Positions 1 through 13,640 are shown, counted from the first letter of the stretch. The stretch is 64,000 nucleotides of DNA from Cryptomeria japonica (GCF_030272615.1 NC_081410.1:128030640-128094639), one strand, 5' to 3'. The notes: generated by a model not told the origin, from the sequence alone. Numbers and translations: made by a program.

Positions 1-683
1 TCTCGTGTTTGTTACTACAGCAACCTATGTATCACTTGAGCTGATGCTTGAAGTTTTTTCTTAGATTCTATTGTGTCTCGATAAATTAACACAACACATT
101 GTTAAGTTGCAAATACAAATTTTATATAATCAATCTATCAAGACCGCTGTAAAATCAATCTGGCGAACGGTGAATCCCACAGAATCTACACTTACCCACT
201 CTCCCTCCCTGCAAAAAGAAGCTAGTAGAGGGAAAAAAATTGAACATAGCGTAGAGGAAGCACAGTAAAGATGCTTTCAAATTATTGCCCATAGGATTAA
301 ACTTCAGAAGGAAAAGAATACAATTTCAGGGTCAGGGCATCAAGCATTGATGATAAAGTCTTAAGCTTTTGAAACTATCAAATGCCAACATACAAGGATT
401 TTCAACCTGCATCTCTGCAAGCTGCAGGTGAAATTCTTGCTTTAACCAAGTAAAAGTCCAAATGTGCTTAACAGAGATGCCCAACAAAGAATGGGATAGA
501 GAAGATAATAAATTAAAGTTCGCATATTTTCAAAACCAAATATCTAAAGCAGGCCAAGTCCTTAGAGGCATGCCTTACATACTAAGGCATTGTTGCTGGT
601 CCAAAGAATTTCGAAAAATAATTTAACTGCTAAAACTTGCACCACGATTCTGATGATTATTCAAGTTTTATGGCCCCATAACC
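1..683. other. 3' flank of the bZIP gene
   Basis: AT-rich sequence downstream of the bZIP stop codon, probably holding its 3' UTR. I see no convincing second gene. The short plus-strand frame at 71-268 has no recognisable features. Confidence 0.5.
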
Positions 684-3600
684 TCAGAAGTTACACCCTG
701 CTTCCTGACCAGTGGAAACAGGTAATCCCTCAGGAATCATGCTGAAGTCAGAAAGGTTATCCCTATGTCCTTGTGAAGATGCAGTTCCTCCATTACGTAT
801 CTCCATAGCTGATTGTTGTGACTGCAAATGAAGTTGTTGAAGTTGATGAGCTGCTAATAAAGTGTGTGAGGGTTGGTGCTGGACCTGATAGTATTGTTGA
901 TTATGCCCAAACGATGAAGTACCAAAGTTCATCACATGCCCATTATTAGCCATTTGCCCAGTTGCCAGCTTCAACCTCTGTACCTCCTCTCTTAGAGCAT
1001 CATTCAGAGCTGTGACAGTGTTTGCAAGTTCCAATATGCATCAATTGAAATGAGCATAATCATACAATCCCTTTTATCGTCAGGCACATGAATAATAGAT
1101 CTAACAAATTATGTTAAGAACAATAGTTAAAGATAATAGATTTCTCTCCAAAAGAGACATAGCTTCTGAAAAAAAAATTCTGTAATCATTAAAATTTTAG
1201 TTTGTTTAACTAAATGTATTGCACTTCAACAGCGGTGTAGATAATAGTCCAAAAAGAAATCAATATCTGGATTCATAGATCTCAAGGAAAGACCAACAGA
1301 TATCATTTTTTTCAGTTGTATTCTCACATTTTTTATTACGAGTTGAGCATGAGGGTTAGTTACTAAACAATTTCATAGGAAGGTTACAGCAAATATACGA
1401 GGATGAATCATCACTACCTATTAGAATTGCATATGCATCTTCAGGCAATACTCTATTCCGTAGCTCTTGTTCACTGAGTAGTATGCGATCAGTAAATCTG
1501 CACTTTCTACTAACTCTACTAACTATGGAGCCGAGCAGTTCAACAAATAAGAAAGGTGGTAGCAAAACATCTATTCTCTGTACAAAATAACTCATAAGGC
1601 AAGCAAGAAGAAACTAAACCTTGCCCATGACAATCAGAAAGAAAGATCAGACTACCGTGATTTTGGATTCTTGGCATTTGGAATCAAGGAAGATTTGCTT
1701 ATGGCACTGGCTCTGAAAATTCATTGCCACCCATAATTTCCTCTGCTCGTGGTTTTGTTTCATGAAATGGAATTATTCAGTAACACCGCATGAAGACTAT
1801 GGTTTCAGCTGTCTAGGGCTCAGAAATTAAAGAATATTTAGTTAAACCAGGTGATCGATCAGATTTATTGTCCTTAAAAGCCTAGCACTGCACTTGTTCA
1901 AAACTGCCCTTGTACCACTCCCTGAATAATAATGAAATTGTCTCATTCATTTCAGGTATTTATGCTTGAGGATATCTGGCTATACAACATTCTAGGAATT
2001 CAATTTCATTTATGCATAGAATCAAAAACTGATTTTATGGCCTGGGAGAGTCAATTTTGCTCTCTGGGTATTATGTGAATACAATTTAAAATGTGGATAT
2101 ATCTAACAAATATTGGACTGAATAATTACCATCACGCAGGTGAACCTGTTGCTCCATGGATTGCAATCGTAATTTCAATTCATTATTTTCAGTTGTCAGC
2201 CCATTTGTATCCCTCTGTCCACAAAAAGTTTTAAACATTAGACTGACTCAGAGAAGCACACATAAGTCTCCTTGCCAATAACAATAAGCGATACTAATTT
2301 TCTACAACAGTCATATGGTTGATATTTGATGCTTACACACAGCAAACAACTCCACTTTCTGTGATTTATTCTTACCAGCTAAAGTTAGAGCATAAATAAG
2401 CATGTACCTGTAACATGGTCAACTGTGCAGAAAGAGTAGTAGCTTCTGTTTGCAATGTTTGCACTTTCCTTTCTAATTCTGATATATATCTCATCTTTCG
2501 CTCTTTAGACCTTGCTGCTGATTGGCGATTTGCCCAAATTCTATTAAACAATAACAACAGATAAATTTCATTTTTCATTGTACAGTAACCATGTTTGAAG
2601 GCTAGACACAATCTACGCATCTCAAGCTGAGTAGAAAAACTATACGTATAAGAAAACACATCCATACTTAAATATTAATGTGCAAAAGAACACAGTTCCT
2701 TGGAGATCAAATTCAAACCAGTGAGATAACAAATGCAGTCAAAAAGATTTGCATAAACACGAACAGTAAAGAGATGATGATCAGATCAATGACCAGTTGC
2801 TGAGAATAAGAAAAGGAGCAGGAGAATATTTACTTTACTCAATCAAAGAATAGCATCTAGAATAAGGGTTTATATCAAATCCTTAATAGCCATCTATAAA
2901 TGTTTTTATGCGGATGTCAAATGCCCTGCAAAATGTAGAGGATATCTACATTGCTATTAAACAGTCTGTTTAAGTCTTATGCTGGTAAATGTAGGGTTTG
3001 ATGAACTATTAAACTAAAGTTGAAAATTTTAGCCTGTCCATAGGAAGCTGGTATTTTTCATGCATGATAGAGCTTCAGGAAGAGGAACTCTGACTTATAC
3101 AACAATTATACGAGGAAGGCCTGCAAAACCGGCAAAAACAACAAAATGCAAGAGAAACAAAATCCTACAGAGTGACTGAACGGTTGACTGAAAACATTGG
3201 AAAATAAACAAGGATTGAGAAATTTAAGTATTAAAATGTCAAGATCCTACAAAAGTAATGCACCAAAATTCAAGGAAAAATGAAATAGCAAAATCAAAGG
3301 AAGCTGACACAATGTCAACAACAGCGAATTTAGTGCTGCATTCCATGAGTAAATATGATATGCACAAAAATTGATATAATTGGAATGATTTACATCTGCG
3401 CTGCAGTTACCATCAATTAAATAATTATCTTCAAAAGAATTATTAATGGGAACCTAAAAATATAGCATTTTCATCTTTTGCTTAAAGCTTTTTGTTTGTG
3501 TTATCTGATGTGGAAGCATTTAACCAGAATGTTAAAACAATTATTTAAAAGACACAAACACTCATATTTGAATAACATGAACGGTCACTGGAGACAGGTT

Positions 3601-4587
3601 GATGAGTGAAATGAATAAGGAGACTTTAGCAAACCGTCTCATCCACATGTCTACTATTTTTTGCCAAACTAAATCTGCTGCAGTTGAAAATAGTATCAGT
3701 TTTTCATAAGAGTCCTACCTCTTAGCCCTTTTAGGATCAATGAGTGCAAGATCAGCTAGCTTAGCAGCTGACATTGCCTTCTTTGTCTCCGCCAACGATT
3801 GTTCCCCCCCAGAAGATCCGAGAAGCTCAGGTTTAATGGATGTAAACCCATCCATGGACTGACTGTGTTGATGCCGAACACGAGGTCTATCAGCAGAATT
3901 AGCAGTACCACCACCAAATGCACCATTGTTGCTCTGAAAACCAGAAAACCCTCCATCCATAGACAGACTTCTCGAGTGATGGCTGGGTTGTGGGGGAAGC
4001 GCTGGACCTCCTTCTGAACCAGATCTTGATGCAGGAGCAGCAGACAGTGGCTGTGATGGAGAATTGGAAAATGAAGTGAATTTGTCCATATCAATGTACA
4101 TGGAGAAGAGATCATCCTCGGCTTCATCTGAAAGTGTGGGACAATCTGAACCCACAACACCCAGCTCACGGTCAAAGCTTATATCATCAGGAAGGCGAAC
4201 AGCAATCTCAGAATGTGCCCTTCTGTGGCCACTTTTGCGGGGGGGCATGTCAGGCATTTTGTTCACATCAGTACTAAACATTGCTGAGGAGGCAGAGTCC
4301 TGCATTTGTACATCAACTGAATGGGACGCAGTGGATCTCCCAGAGGACATAGAAGATGGGGATGGAGACGCAGATGGGGATGGCTCTCGTTTTACACTGA
4401 ATGCATTTGTAGCGGATGGGTATGCGCCATACCTCGGTGGCGGCTGAGGAGCTTGGGATTGAAGTGGGTGCGCATTATTATTGTTATTAGTAATATTTTT
4501 ATTGTTGTTGTTGTTGTGGGTGTTGGAATTTTTAGCGGATGGATCAGCTTGCAAGCGCCCAACAAAACCCTCTTCGGTGTTCTCCAT
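684..4587 (-). CDS. POSF21: bZIP transcription factor, PosF21/RF2a-like (group I)
   Basis: Predicted DNA-binding transcriptional regulator acting in the nucleus. Four exons read on the minus strand: 4587-3719, 2540-2408, 2214-2130 and 1009-684. All introns are GT-AG, phases agree at every junction, and the product is 470 residues. The N-terminal half is low-complexity, with an Asn run near residues 25-40. It then shows the family signatures [20 protein letters not shown] (about 120-139) and [17 protein letters not shown] (about 238-254). The basic region [17 protein letters not shown] (about 292-308) is followed by a heptad leucine zipper crossing exons 2-4. The C-terminus is Gln-rich. The Trp in the basic region ([11 protein letters not shown]) and the [10 protein letters not shown] motif are what I recall of Arabidopsis PosF21/bZIP59, as opposed to RF2b or VIP1. 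The ATG is the first after an in-frame TAA in the presumed 5' UTR. No inactivating change was seen. The exact orthologue is inferred; the family is very likely. Confidence 0.93.
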
Positions 4588-5350
4588 AGATCCAGTGGCA
4601 AACGATTGAAAAACAGCAAGGGATTAAAGATTAGTATTATCCAGAATCTATTTAAAAAGCCACAGGATTTGATACCTCATTGCGCGCATCCATAACAGAC
4701 CCTGCATACAATGAATGCACCCGTGAAAGAAAAAGATGTGGGTTTGGAGCAGTTGAAAAATTCAAAGTAGGGCTAAGCTGTTGCAACAAAAAAGAAAACA
4801 GGAAATATTTCAACTTTTTGCTGATAAGCCTAAACACATCCGAAAAGTGGCGAGATTTCAGGAATGAAGGATTTCAACGAGGGCGACAGTGTGTTTGTTC
4901 GTTATTTCGCATTTTGACTGCGATTGGGATAGTTATCACTGCACTAGAAAACAAAACAGCTGCAGCTATAGGACCTCATCTTAATGAAGCCAATGGACGG
5001 TGGGGAGAGGCAGCTGCAGCTATAGGACCTCATCTTAATGAAGCCAATGGACGGTGGGGAGAGGCAGCTGCTACAGTTCTTATCGGCATCGTACACTCAG
5101 GATATCCCTACGTCTCCCGGTCGGCAGCCACTGGCCCATTTTGTCAAACAGTTGGCGTGCAGACATTTCGTCAAACACGTCGTGTGAATCCTTCTCTCTT
5201 TTAAAAATGATGTCGTGCTTGCATCTCGTTTGGTTCGCTATGCCCTTGTTTTAATCATGTCTGTCTTTCATTTTTTAATCTCTCCGACCACATCTGGCCG
5301 TGATGTTGACTGAATTTATTGACCCGATATTTTGACAGCCCCCACTAAAA
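4588..5350 (-). promoter_or_regulatory. 5' UTR and proximal promoter region of the bZIP gene
   Basis: Sequence immediately upstream of the bZIP start codon. An in-frame TAA about 45 bases before the ATG makes this non-coding for the bZIP frame. I could not place a clear TATA box or transcription start. The region contains the 54-bp tandem duplication described separately. Assignment as promoter rests only on position. Confidence 0.4.
4957..5071. repeat. 54-bp exact tandem duplication upstream of the bZIP gene
   Basis: Two identical 54-bp units lie head to tail, starting at 4957 and 5011, followed by a 7-bp partial third unit. The unit begins CAGCTGCAGCTATAGG and ends TGGACGGTGGGGAGAGG. The lack of divergence suggests a recent duplication, or correction between the copies. 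It lies about 370-485 bp upstream of the bZIP start codon, where it could double any regulatory site inside the unit. Confidence 0.95.
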
Positions 5351-8300
5351 TAGCAGAGACGCACACAATAGGCTAACATGTATAATGGCGCGTATACATT
5401 GGTTACAAACATATTTGGGCTTTGTTTTGGTACTTTTCTTCCTTAATTTCTTGAGGGTAAAGTAAGGGCTAGAGCCTATGCCTATTTATTTTTCTGCAAT
5501 TACTCCCTGCACTTTATGTGCAACTCGTTTGACTTTTTGTCTGTGTTGAGGATGAAGTTAAAGTCATGTGAAGGTTCCTTTCCCATGGAGGTGGGAGGTC
5601 CTAGGGTTGTAAGTTGAAGTAGTGATTCATGGGAAAGTTGTGTCCCCACTTTGTTTACATAGGTAGTTGTTTTTGGACATTGTAAACCTTTTCAATTAAT
5701 TGGGTGGGAAGTAGATGAGATTCATTTAGTGTACAATTCAATGTGCCTTGAAGTGAAGGGTTATGGGACAAGCACTTAAAAGATCATAAATTTTGTATTT
5801 TGGTTTTTTTTAGTATTTTATAAAATTGAATTTTGATAATGTTTTTAAAGGAAATTTTGAAAATTCAAGAAGAGATTTTAAGAGATGTAAAAGGTAAATT
5901 TTGTATTTTTTTTAGCGGATTAGAATTGAGGCAAAATGGGAAGTATTAATGACATATTTGATAGTTGTAACTTTTCGAGATATAAACATTTTGATGGTAG
6001 AGGGTGATTATATGCTAATGATAACTACATTGCATAAAGTTAGTAATAAGAATTGGAAACTAAAATGTTATGTAGAAGAAGTTTTGGAGATTGGAGCAAA
6101 TTTTGATTAGCTCAATTTTTAATATTTCAAGATAGGTAGTTGTAAAGTTGAGACCATGACTAAAGGATTGATCATACTAAAGTAGTTTGTCGGGCTTGCC
6201 ATATGGAATTGAATGGAGCAGACACATGAGTTTTTGTTGTTGTAATTGGTGTTTCAATTGCAATCTGTATTTTTATCGAACTATGTAGTTTTTTTCCCCT
6301 TATTCTTATAAAAAAGCATTACAAGAGAGTATTGAATCCGATAGTAGATTTCTTGGCCAATCTTGGTATAGATCAAGCTCTTATAACTACAATGTATAGT
6401 CACTTATCAAGTGCTTAGGAGGGGTTGGATTGTCATTTGTCATGCATGTATGCTCAATTATTAGAGTTACATGTTTGTTTGGTGAGTGGGAGAAGATTAC
6501 ATAGGGAATGTGCTATGTAGAAGAGGTTGTAATTGGAGTGCTCACGTGTTTCTTACGTGTGTGATTTGTGATTCTTAATTGTTATATCCAATAAGTATTG
6601 GTTGTATTTTATTAGTTGAGTGTGTGCTTTCATATGGAATCATGGTGAAAGTGGCAATTTAAAGAGAAGCAACAAGGTTTAGTGTGGGGATTGAGCTACT
6701 AGTTATATTACTTTGCTCTAGTAGTGTGGCTAGGAAGAGTGATCCACTTGTAAGATATCCAAAATATAAAGGGGTGATATCAGATAGGCACTTGGAGGTG
6801 ATTTTCTCCTATGAAAGAATAGTAGCTTTGGGGTTTATAAAATTGGTGATTGGTACAAAGGGTTCGAGTATGGGAAGTGTGCCAAAAACATGTGCTATGA
6901 TTTGTAAAATTTCATAACTAAGCTTGTTGAGGCATTACCCTTGATGCTAATTGTATGTGTAGCTTTTGAAAAGAAAAAATATCTAAAAGAGTTCTCTAGT
7001 ATGGAGTTGATAGAGAATGGAGAAGCCCATTGTGAAGGTGAAGAAAAAAAAGTGTTTGTGAGAGGGTCCATATGCCAGGTTGGAATTATCAAACAAGGTA
7101 AAGAGCCCATGCAAGAGGAATTTTTTGCAAAGGAAGTTGTGCATTCTTAAGGCATACTGTGATGACAAGGGCAAGGTGTTGGAAGGCCTCTTGCACTCTA
7201 TGGATTGACTTGAACTATCAAGTGAATACATAATCCTTGTGTTTTGTGTATATACTATTCATAGAGCACATAAAAGAAATGAAGTGCTTCACAAAGTCTA
7301 ATTCTTGGCACTAGATAAGATTATGCTAGAGCACAAGAGTAGATGAAAGACCATAGTAATTGGGTGCAAGTGGGGGTGGGCAAGGTAGTTGATAATAAAG
7401 AAATTAGTATGACTTATGTGCATGTGGGGAATGGATTGAGATTGTATTGCTTGACCATGACTTTTGGGTTGGAGGTGCTTGAACGATCCTTTAGGAGGCC
7501 AAGGGGTTAGTATCCCTAATGTAGTATTTTGTTTAATAATATTGAAACATAGTTGGTTGTGTTAATTTGGTTGGTGTTGCTTTTGCTCCCAAGGTAATAG
7601 ATTTTTTATTGGAAATAGTGTTATATAGTCATGAGTGTGTATAACTTTGGTGTTTATGCCATGTTTATAATTAATGTTGATTTTTCTTAGTTTGTCACTC
7701 TTTGAATTGGGATTGACTTGCAACTCTAGATACCCCAGCTATATCATCCTAAAAAGTAGGATCAAAACATGTTGATTGAATAATTTATAGAATAGGGATT
7801 ACCTCAAATCAACTTTAACTGGAGTTTGGTTAATGTGATACTATCACAAAGAGAAAAAAATAAAAAATTGTAATTGGAGAAATGATAAAGTTTGTGATGG
7901 ATAAGCCCTAAGAATTTGAGATCCTCAAGAAAGATTGCACCCATGATCCAATTCATTAGGCATGATTGTGTCCCAATATTGCATTTTTGTCTTACACAAA
8001 AAAAAGAAGAATTTACATGAAACAATTGTCTAGGTGTTTGATGTCATAAATTGTATTATGTTACAATTTCATACTAGGTTTGGATCCACTTTGGTGGTTG
8101 TGCCTAATTTATGCTTAATTGTGCTCAATTTTGGGATAGTTTTTGTAAACTTGGTGCATTCCCATATTCACAGCCTTTTACATGGCTCAATTTGCTAGCA
8201 CTAGGGCATTAGGCACCCTTACCCATGCAAATTGGACCCAAATTTTGAAAGATGAATATTGGCTTTGCATAACGGGAATTTGCCCTCCAGTGTCTGCCTT

Positions 8301-9414
8301 CCCCGAAAATTTAATTTCAAGAGATGCAAATTGCAGATAAATACAAATACCTCTCTCATTTCAAGCTCCAAGTCTCTAAGTGATTAAGAACATCCACAAG
8401 CACATTCAATCAAAAAATTCAAATTCAAAATTAGCTTTGAAGGAGCCAAGCATTCAAGCATACAACTTTGTTATAGTAATTATGATCAACTACATGTGTT
8501 TTTCCATGATGAAAGCAAGCACTAACATGTTCTAGCAACATCAAGCCTTGTGCGAGACTTCATGCCAAGGGTTTCATACTTGAGGTAATATATTACCAAT
8601 TTTGTAAATTTTCATTATTCTTTAGCCTTTGTCCTTCTGAGAACACACTCTTTTTCATCGTCATGGTTGTTGTGGGGGTGGGAACACCAACACAAAGTTT
8701 GACTTAGATAATCCCCTATACAACATAACCCTTCTTTCATGTTTCCCATTGTGCATGTTCAAATTTGATAATGAAAGAAGTACAAAAGCATAGTGTAGAC
8801 TATCACAAGTTGTGACGACTTTTGAATAGACAAAAATGCATAGACTAGGGTGCCCAACACCCGTGTCTAACTTTTTTAGGTTATATTTCTGGGAGACTGA
8901 ACTATGGGATCTCCTAACTACATTCTTGCACCTCTCTGTCAGACTCATAAATCTTTAGACCAAGGCGCTCAATTCCCATGTCTGACATATTTTTCCCCAA
9001 TTTTCAAATATAGACCCTGTTCCTCTCTATATCTCTTTTCTAAATCTAGCTTATTGTGTTTGTTATATGTTTTATACTACACGATATTGCTGAAATCTAT
9101 CATTTTGTAATCATTAACCCTAGATCACATATCAATCTTAATACCATTGCAACAAATTGAACATAATCCTAGTGTTCATATCTTGTATTAGGACTAGAAT
9201 TGAACCTATTCATGTTTCTAATGATATTCCATGGAGATTTGAGATCTTAGTTTGCATCCATAGGCATAGGATCTCATTTCCATACATATCATTTTGGTGA
9301 AACCGATGTGCCTTACATTTTGCACATATTCTAAATTTAAAGCATAGATCTAATTTACTTGCACATATTTTTTATTTGGATCCATTCATTTCTAAAATGT
9401 ATTATTTGTGTGCT
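5351..9414. other. AT-rich intergenic sequence, no recognisable gene
   Basis: About 4 kb with only short, unrelated reading frames on either strand. The longest, near 6684-7150 (plus) and 8661-8948 (minus), show no domain, repeat or codon pattern that I recognise. Probably ancient decayed repeats. I see no LTR ends or target duplications here. Confidence 0.6.
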
Positions 9415-9565
9415 TGCATTTAATTAATTGATTAATTAATAACACCATTATTATTGCATATCAATTAGTTATTTGGCTAATTAATCACATCATTGTTATT
9501 GGATATCACTCAATTCATTGGTTAATTAATTGCATCATTTTTATTGCATATCACTCAATTAATTA
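9415..9565. repeat. Degenerate AT-rich tandem repeat, 45-bp period
   Basis: The word ATATCA recurs at 9458, 9503 and 9548, exactly 45 bp apart, each preceded by a diverged ...ATTAATTAAT...CATCATT.TTATTG... unit. A related unit is split by the retroposon at 10079-12209: its halves lie at about 10050-10078 and 12210-12290. The array therefore predates that insertion. Confidence 0.7.
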
Positions 9566-10061
9566 CTAACTTATACCTATTTTTAGAGAAATATAGGTCG
9601 CTCTGAAAGATATCATATTTGTTCATTATTCGACTTAAAAAAAATTATATTATTATATTATATAATTAATATTAACTTATTATTATATTATGATATTGTA
9701 ATCAATATTAAAATATTATTAAGATACTACTATATTTTTATATTTCTATTACACTCTTCACCCAAGCAAAAAAATCTATTAATATTAATTATTGTTATTA
9801 TATTATAATGTCTTTATATTATTATTATAATATTAGATTGACATAATTACAAGTTAACTATCAGTATGATGGAGATAGATAGAAATAATTAATAGTTAAA
9901 CTTTGAGTGAGTGGTAGTTGAGAAGAGAAAATAAATAAAATATATATTTTCTTTTCATGCATTTAAGTGTCAGAAACACATCAATTTTAATGATTCTAGT
10001 TTTTATTAACACATATTTGTGCATCCATCATGTGAGTGTAATATGCCTTCAACGTAATTAA
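9566..10061. other. Very AT-rich spacer
   Basis: Simple TAT/ATT-rich sequence (for example 9640-9860) with no coding potential. It ends at the target duplication of the next retroposon. Confidence 0.7.
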
Positions 10062-10078
10062 TTAAGCACACTATTGTT

Positions 10079-12209
10079 TTTTATTAGAAAAGAAGGGATA
10101 AGGGCCCTGACCCTTTACAACGAAGAAGGGTGCTCACCCCAAGAACAGAAGAGGAAATTGCCCCAAAGAACAGAAGAGGCCACAACAGGCACTCACAACA
10201 CACGGAACGAAACCCGTAAACAACAACCCAATAGTTGTATAGGAGGAAGGAGGCTACCAAAATATAAACAGCCCCAAGGCCAACAAGGCCAACCAGAAAC
10301 ATAATGCTCCTTACAAAAAACCGCAAAAAGACCTCCCACAAAGTGGGACAACCATACAAGGGGGGCAAGAGGCTCCCCAAATCAACCATAAGAACATAGC
10401 GGTCGCTCCCCAACAGAACATCAAATCCCCATTAGCAAAACCCCGTTTCACCTCAATAGAAAAGGAGCCCACCTCAATAAGAGTTGGAAAGGAAAAGAAA
10501 CACAACCAAGAGAGCCAGCCAAGAGTCCATTTAATAGCGAACCTACCACAGGGAAGAGAAGACCACCCAGAATCACCAACAACTTCAAACCCACAACCAC
10601 TCACCACCTCTAAAGGAGATGCATCCACCTCAATAGGATATGCGAGGGAAGAAGAAGGGAAATGACAAAGCCAAACTCTCATCACGACAGGCAAAACAAT
10701 CCCCACCTAAATAGGGGCAAAAACAAACTCCACGATAGCCTCCAAGGTGAACACAACCCTGAAACAAGTATCAATCCATAACCAAAAACCAACATAGGCA
10801 AGGGGCCCTTGAAAACTAACAGCAAGCCCTTGGCTATCAAAGAAAACGAGACTACTATCCGTACAAACCAAAATAGACAGTCTCAAGAAAAAGACGAAAA
10901 GCAACCCAATGGTGTTGGAAGTTACCAGCTTGGTCCAGCTCCAAAAGGTAGGACACCTACCACCTGAATTCGAAACAAGCATCTTCATTGAAATTGTAGC
11001 AACAAACCAAGAGCCACTCGCAAGGCTCTACAAGATCAGTGAAGGAATTACCCCCACTGCAGTCCATTTTAACACAAAAAGCATTCACAACCAAACAGCC
11101 CCTAGAAGGATGCTTGAGGGAATGCCCCAAATACAGTTGTAGATAACCACACACAAGCACCACACAGCCACACACAACCCCAGACTGTAGATAACCACAC
11201 ACAACCACCAAAGGAAAGTGGGGTGTGCAAACAGTGGGGGAAAGAGAGTCCGTAGAGCCACCCATGGAGCCCCGTAAATACAAGGTGTTCAGGCACCACA
11301 ACAGACTTAGAGAATCAGATCTGCAACATTCACCAACAAGGGAGAAGAGAGACAATATCCTCCCCAGATAGAAGAGCCATCCCCCATCAGCAGTGACACG
11401 GGGAAAGCTCAGAACAAAGGGAACACCCATAAACTTCCAAAGACCCTCATGAAACAACAACCCAACTTCACATTACCCACAGTGGAATGAAGGTCAAATC
11501 TAGAACTTCGCACCAAAGCAGACCCAAGAGCAGAGAACTTAGTTGACATCTCATACCCAAGAATCACCTCTATAAAAACTCTGACAGTAGAGGAACCAAC
11601 ACCCTCTGTTGTGAAAAACTTAGCACTAGTGCCAAACTCAGCTCAAAGCACATCCTCCAAAGGGTTTCCAGGCAAGGCCGAACCTTGAAATCCAAGTTGA
11701 ATAAAGGAGGGCCACACAAGAGCACACCTGTGAAAGGTCCAAACCAGTAAACAAAGAAACTAGGCCAGGAGCACCCAAACATCATGGGTTCGACTAGCAC
11801 AAGCTCCAACCAAAGGCCACAAACAAGGCAACAAATCGCCCAGAATAGGGCATCAAGCAGAAAAAGGAAGCTGACATAATAGCCAACTCCCCAAACCATA
11901 AAACCCATGTGAGGCTAGCACAACCACCGTGGGAACCAAACCGCATTGCACAAGGAGGTCCAACTCCCACAGCGAGCAGGAGAACCAACCACCATCAAAA
12001 TGGGCACCAAGAACGTTCTCAACAACACCATCACCAACATAACCCCTGTAGCCATAACCATCAAAGGGAAAGGTTGTCCAAACCAGTAATGCACTGTGAG
12101 AACAAAGGACCAGCACCAGATCACCATCATCACCAGTCTCAACATCACCATCACTGCAATTAGTTTGAAAATCCAACTTTCCAGCTCCTCCACTCTACTC
12201 TGCCATTTT
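10079..12209 (-). mobile_element. Non-LTR-type retroposon insertion, non-coding
   Basis: A 2.13-kb block, clearly GC-richer than its AT-rich flanks, sits between two 17-bp direct repeats: TTAAGCACACTATTGTT at 10062-10078 and the same with one T/C difference at 12210-12226. Read on the minus strand it ends ...CTTTTCTAATAAAAA at the left boundary, like a short poly(A) tail. That is the hallmark of target-primed reverse transcription by LINE machinery. The minus (sense) strand is G/T-rich. No frame over about 170 codons exists and I recognise no reverse transcriptase or ORF1 domain. It may be a non-autonomous element or an old retrocopy of a non-coding transcript. The insertion itself is well supported; the family is unknown. 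Confidence 0.75.
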
Positions 12210-12226
12210 TTAAGCACACCATTGTT

Positions 12227-12312
12227 ATTCCATATCACTTAATTAATTAGTTAGTTAATTTCATCATTGTCATTTCATATTAAATTTACTATAATTTTTG
12301 ACCTTGCTTATG
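12227..12312. other. Right part of the split AT-rich repeat
   Basis: Continues the 45-bp-type repeat interrupted by the retroposon; non-coding. Confidence 0.6.
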
Positions 12313-13083
12313 AGTTTCACAACCCATAGTTCTAAATTTGAGGTTCTTGTGAGACAAAGTTACCGACTAATGGCTTTTCATGCTTTAACTAGTAGTGGTA
12401 TTGAGCTTGAATTGAATGTTGGCTTGGTTGCATCAAGTAACTTAGGAGAGAAATCATCCCTTAATTGAACACACATCTTGCCTAACATACCTAAAAACAA
12501 CTCCTCTCATGATTCCCACAATGAGGATGACCCTATATTTCATGACTATAATGAACAATTGAAGAAGTTGGACAAGGAATTGGAAGGTTTTCAATAATTT
12601 ATGAGTACAAAACACCTGGCTGGAGAGGTATTCCCCTTGATTGAGAGTCCAAGAATATTGGTACAAGCTAATTCACATGGTGTAGATATTCTACGTAGCA
12701 TAGCTCATATAGTGGATGAAAAAATTATAATTGTAGCTAATTGCACACAAGTGCTTGGATATATGGCTCCTCAAAGCCAAATGGAGATGCAAGTATCGCC
12801 AGCCACAATGATATCTTCTATTTCTAAATTCACTTCTTCAATCATATCTACTTTTTCACAAAATGATAATACCACCCATGTTAGTTTTGGGCCTAATGCT
12901 ATTAACCAATATACCTATGTTCCACCTTCCTCTACTATCCCCGTTGCTTCTCAAAATACCCACCAACCTTCTCCACTTCTCACTTACCATAATGTTCCAC
13001 TTACTTATCATAATGTCCCACCACCTACATTAAATTCCAACTCACCCTCACTTTCCAATTATTTGTATTTATCCTATTTGTGA
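12313..13083 (+). pseudogene. Degenerate reading frame of unknown origin
   Basis: A single plus-strand frame stays mostly open over about 255 codons, with two stops (near 12466 and 12595), and ends at a TGA at 13083. The intact part, 12601-13083, gives 160 residues starting MSTKHLAGEVFPLIE. The C-terminal third is Pro/Ser/Thr/Asn-rich with a short internal repeat (TYHNVP twice). No zinc knuckle, protease or DNA-binding motif is visible. It could be the N-terminal part of a retroelement gag, but I do not recognise the family. Confidence 0.35.
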
Positions 13084-13640
13084 AAATGAGGGATTAGATC
13101 ATGAGTATCTTCCTACTTTCCCATTTCAACCTTCTTAGGTTGGTTGGGGTTGGTTCAAAAGTTGGCAAGGAGAAGTTGGATGGTTTGTAGTCTCCAATTT
13201 CCATGATGATGTGAGCATACCATTAAAGAAATTTTATGTTTGTAGTCTCCAACTTCTGTGGGTGTTAGTTTTTATATGATATGATTCATATTTATTGTCA
13301 ATTGTTTTTTGTCTACCAATTATTTTATTAATAAAGCTTATAAATTTTTTACATTTTATGTAATTTTTCTTCTAGACTCATAACTAACTAGTAAAATTAA
13401 ATTATTATTAAATTATATTAATATTTAAAATTGCATTTTATAATTAATTTTATTCTAATATTTTTTTTCTATTACTTAAATTTAACTTTATTTTTAATTA
13501 AAACTTAAAAATTGATTTTTTAGTCTTATATTCTTTATTAATTATTTAATAAATTCTAAAAAATTAATTCAACATACATTAATATGTTTATTTTATGTTT
13601 TATCAGTAATTGATTTTTTTAATTATTAATATATCGGTAT
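13084..13640. other. AT-rich non-coding spacer
   Basis: Low-complexity TTA/AAT-rich sequence, nothing coding on either strand. Confidence 0.7.

Noticed and set aside
1356-1595. Minus-strand 79-codon frame between bZIP exons
   Set aside because: It lies in intron 3. The spliced model is in phase without it.
3799-4695. Plus-strand frames of 72-127 codons opposite bZIP exon 1
   Set aside because: They overlap the strongly supported bZIP exon in the opposite direction and have no features of their own.
11909-12163. His/Gln-rich 84-codon frame in the 10079-12209 retroposon
   Set aside because: Codon use reflects CAC/CAT-rich DNA opposite the G/T-rich sense strand, and there is no start context or motif.
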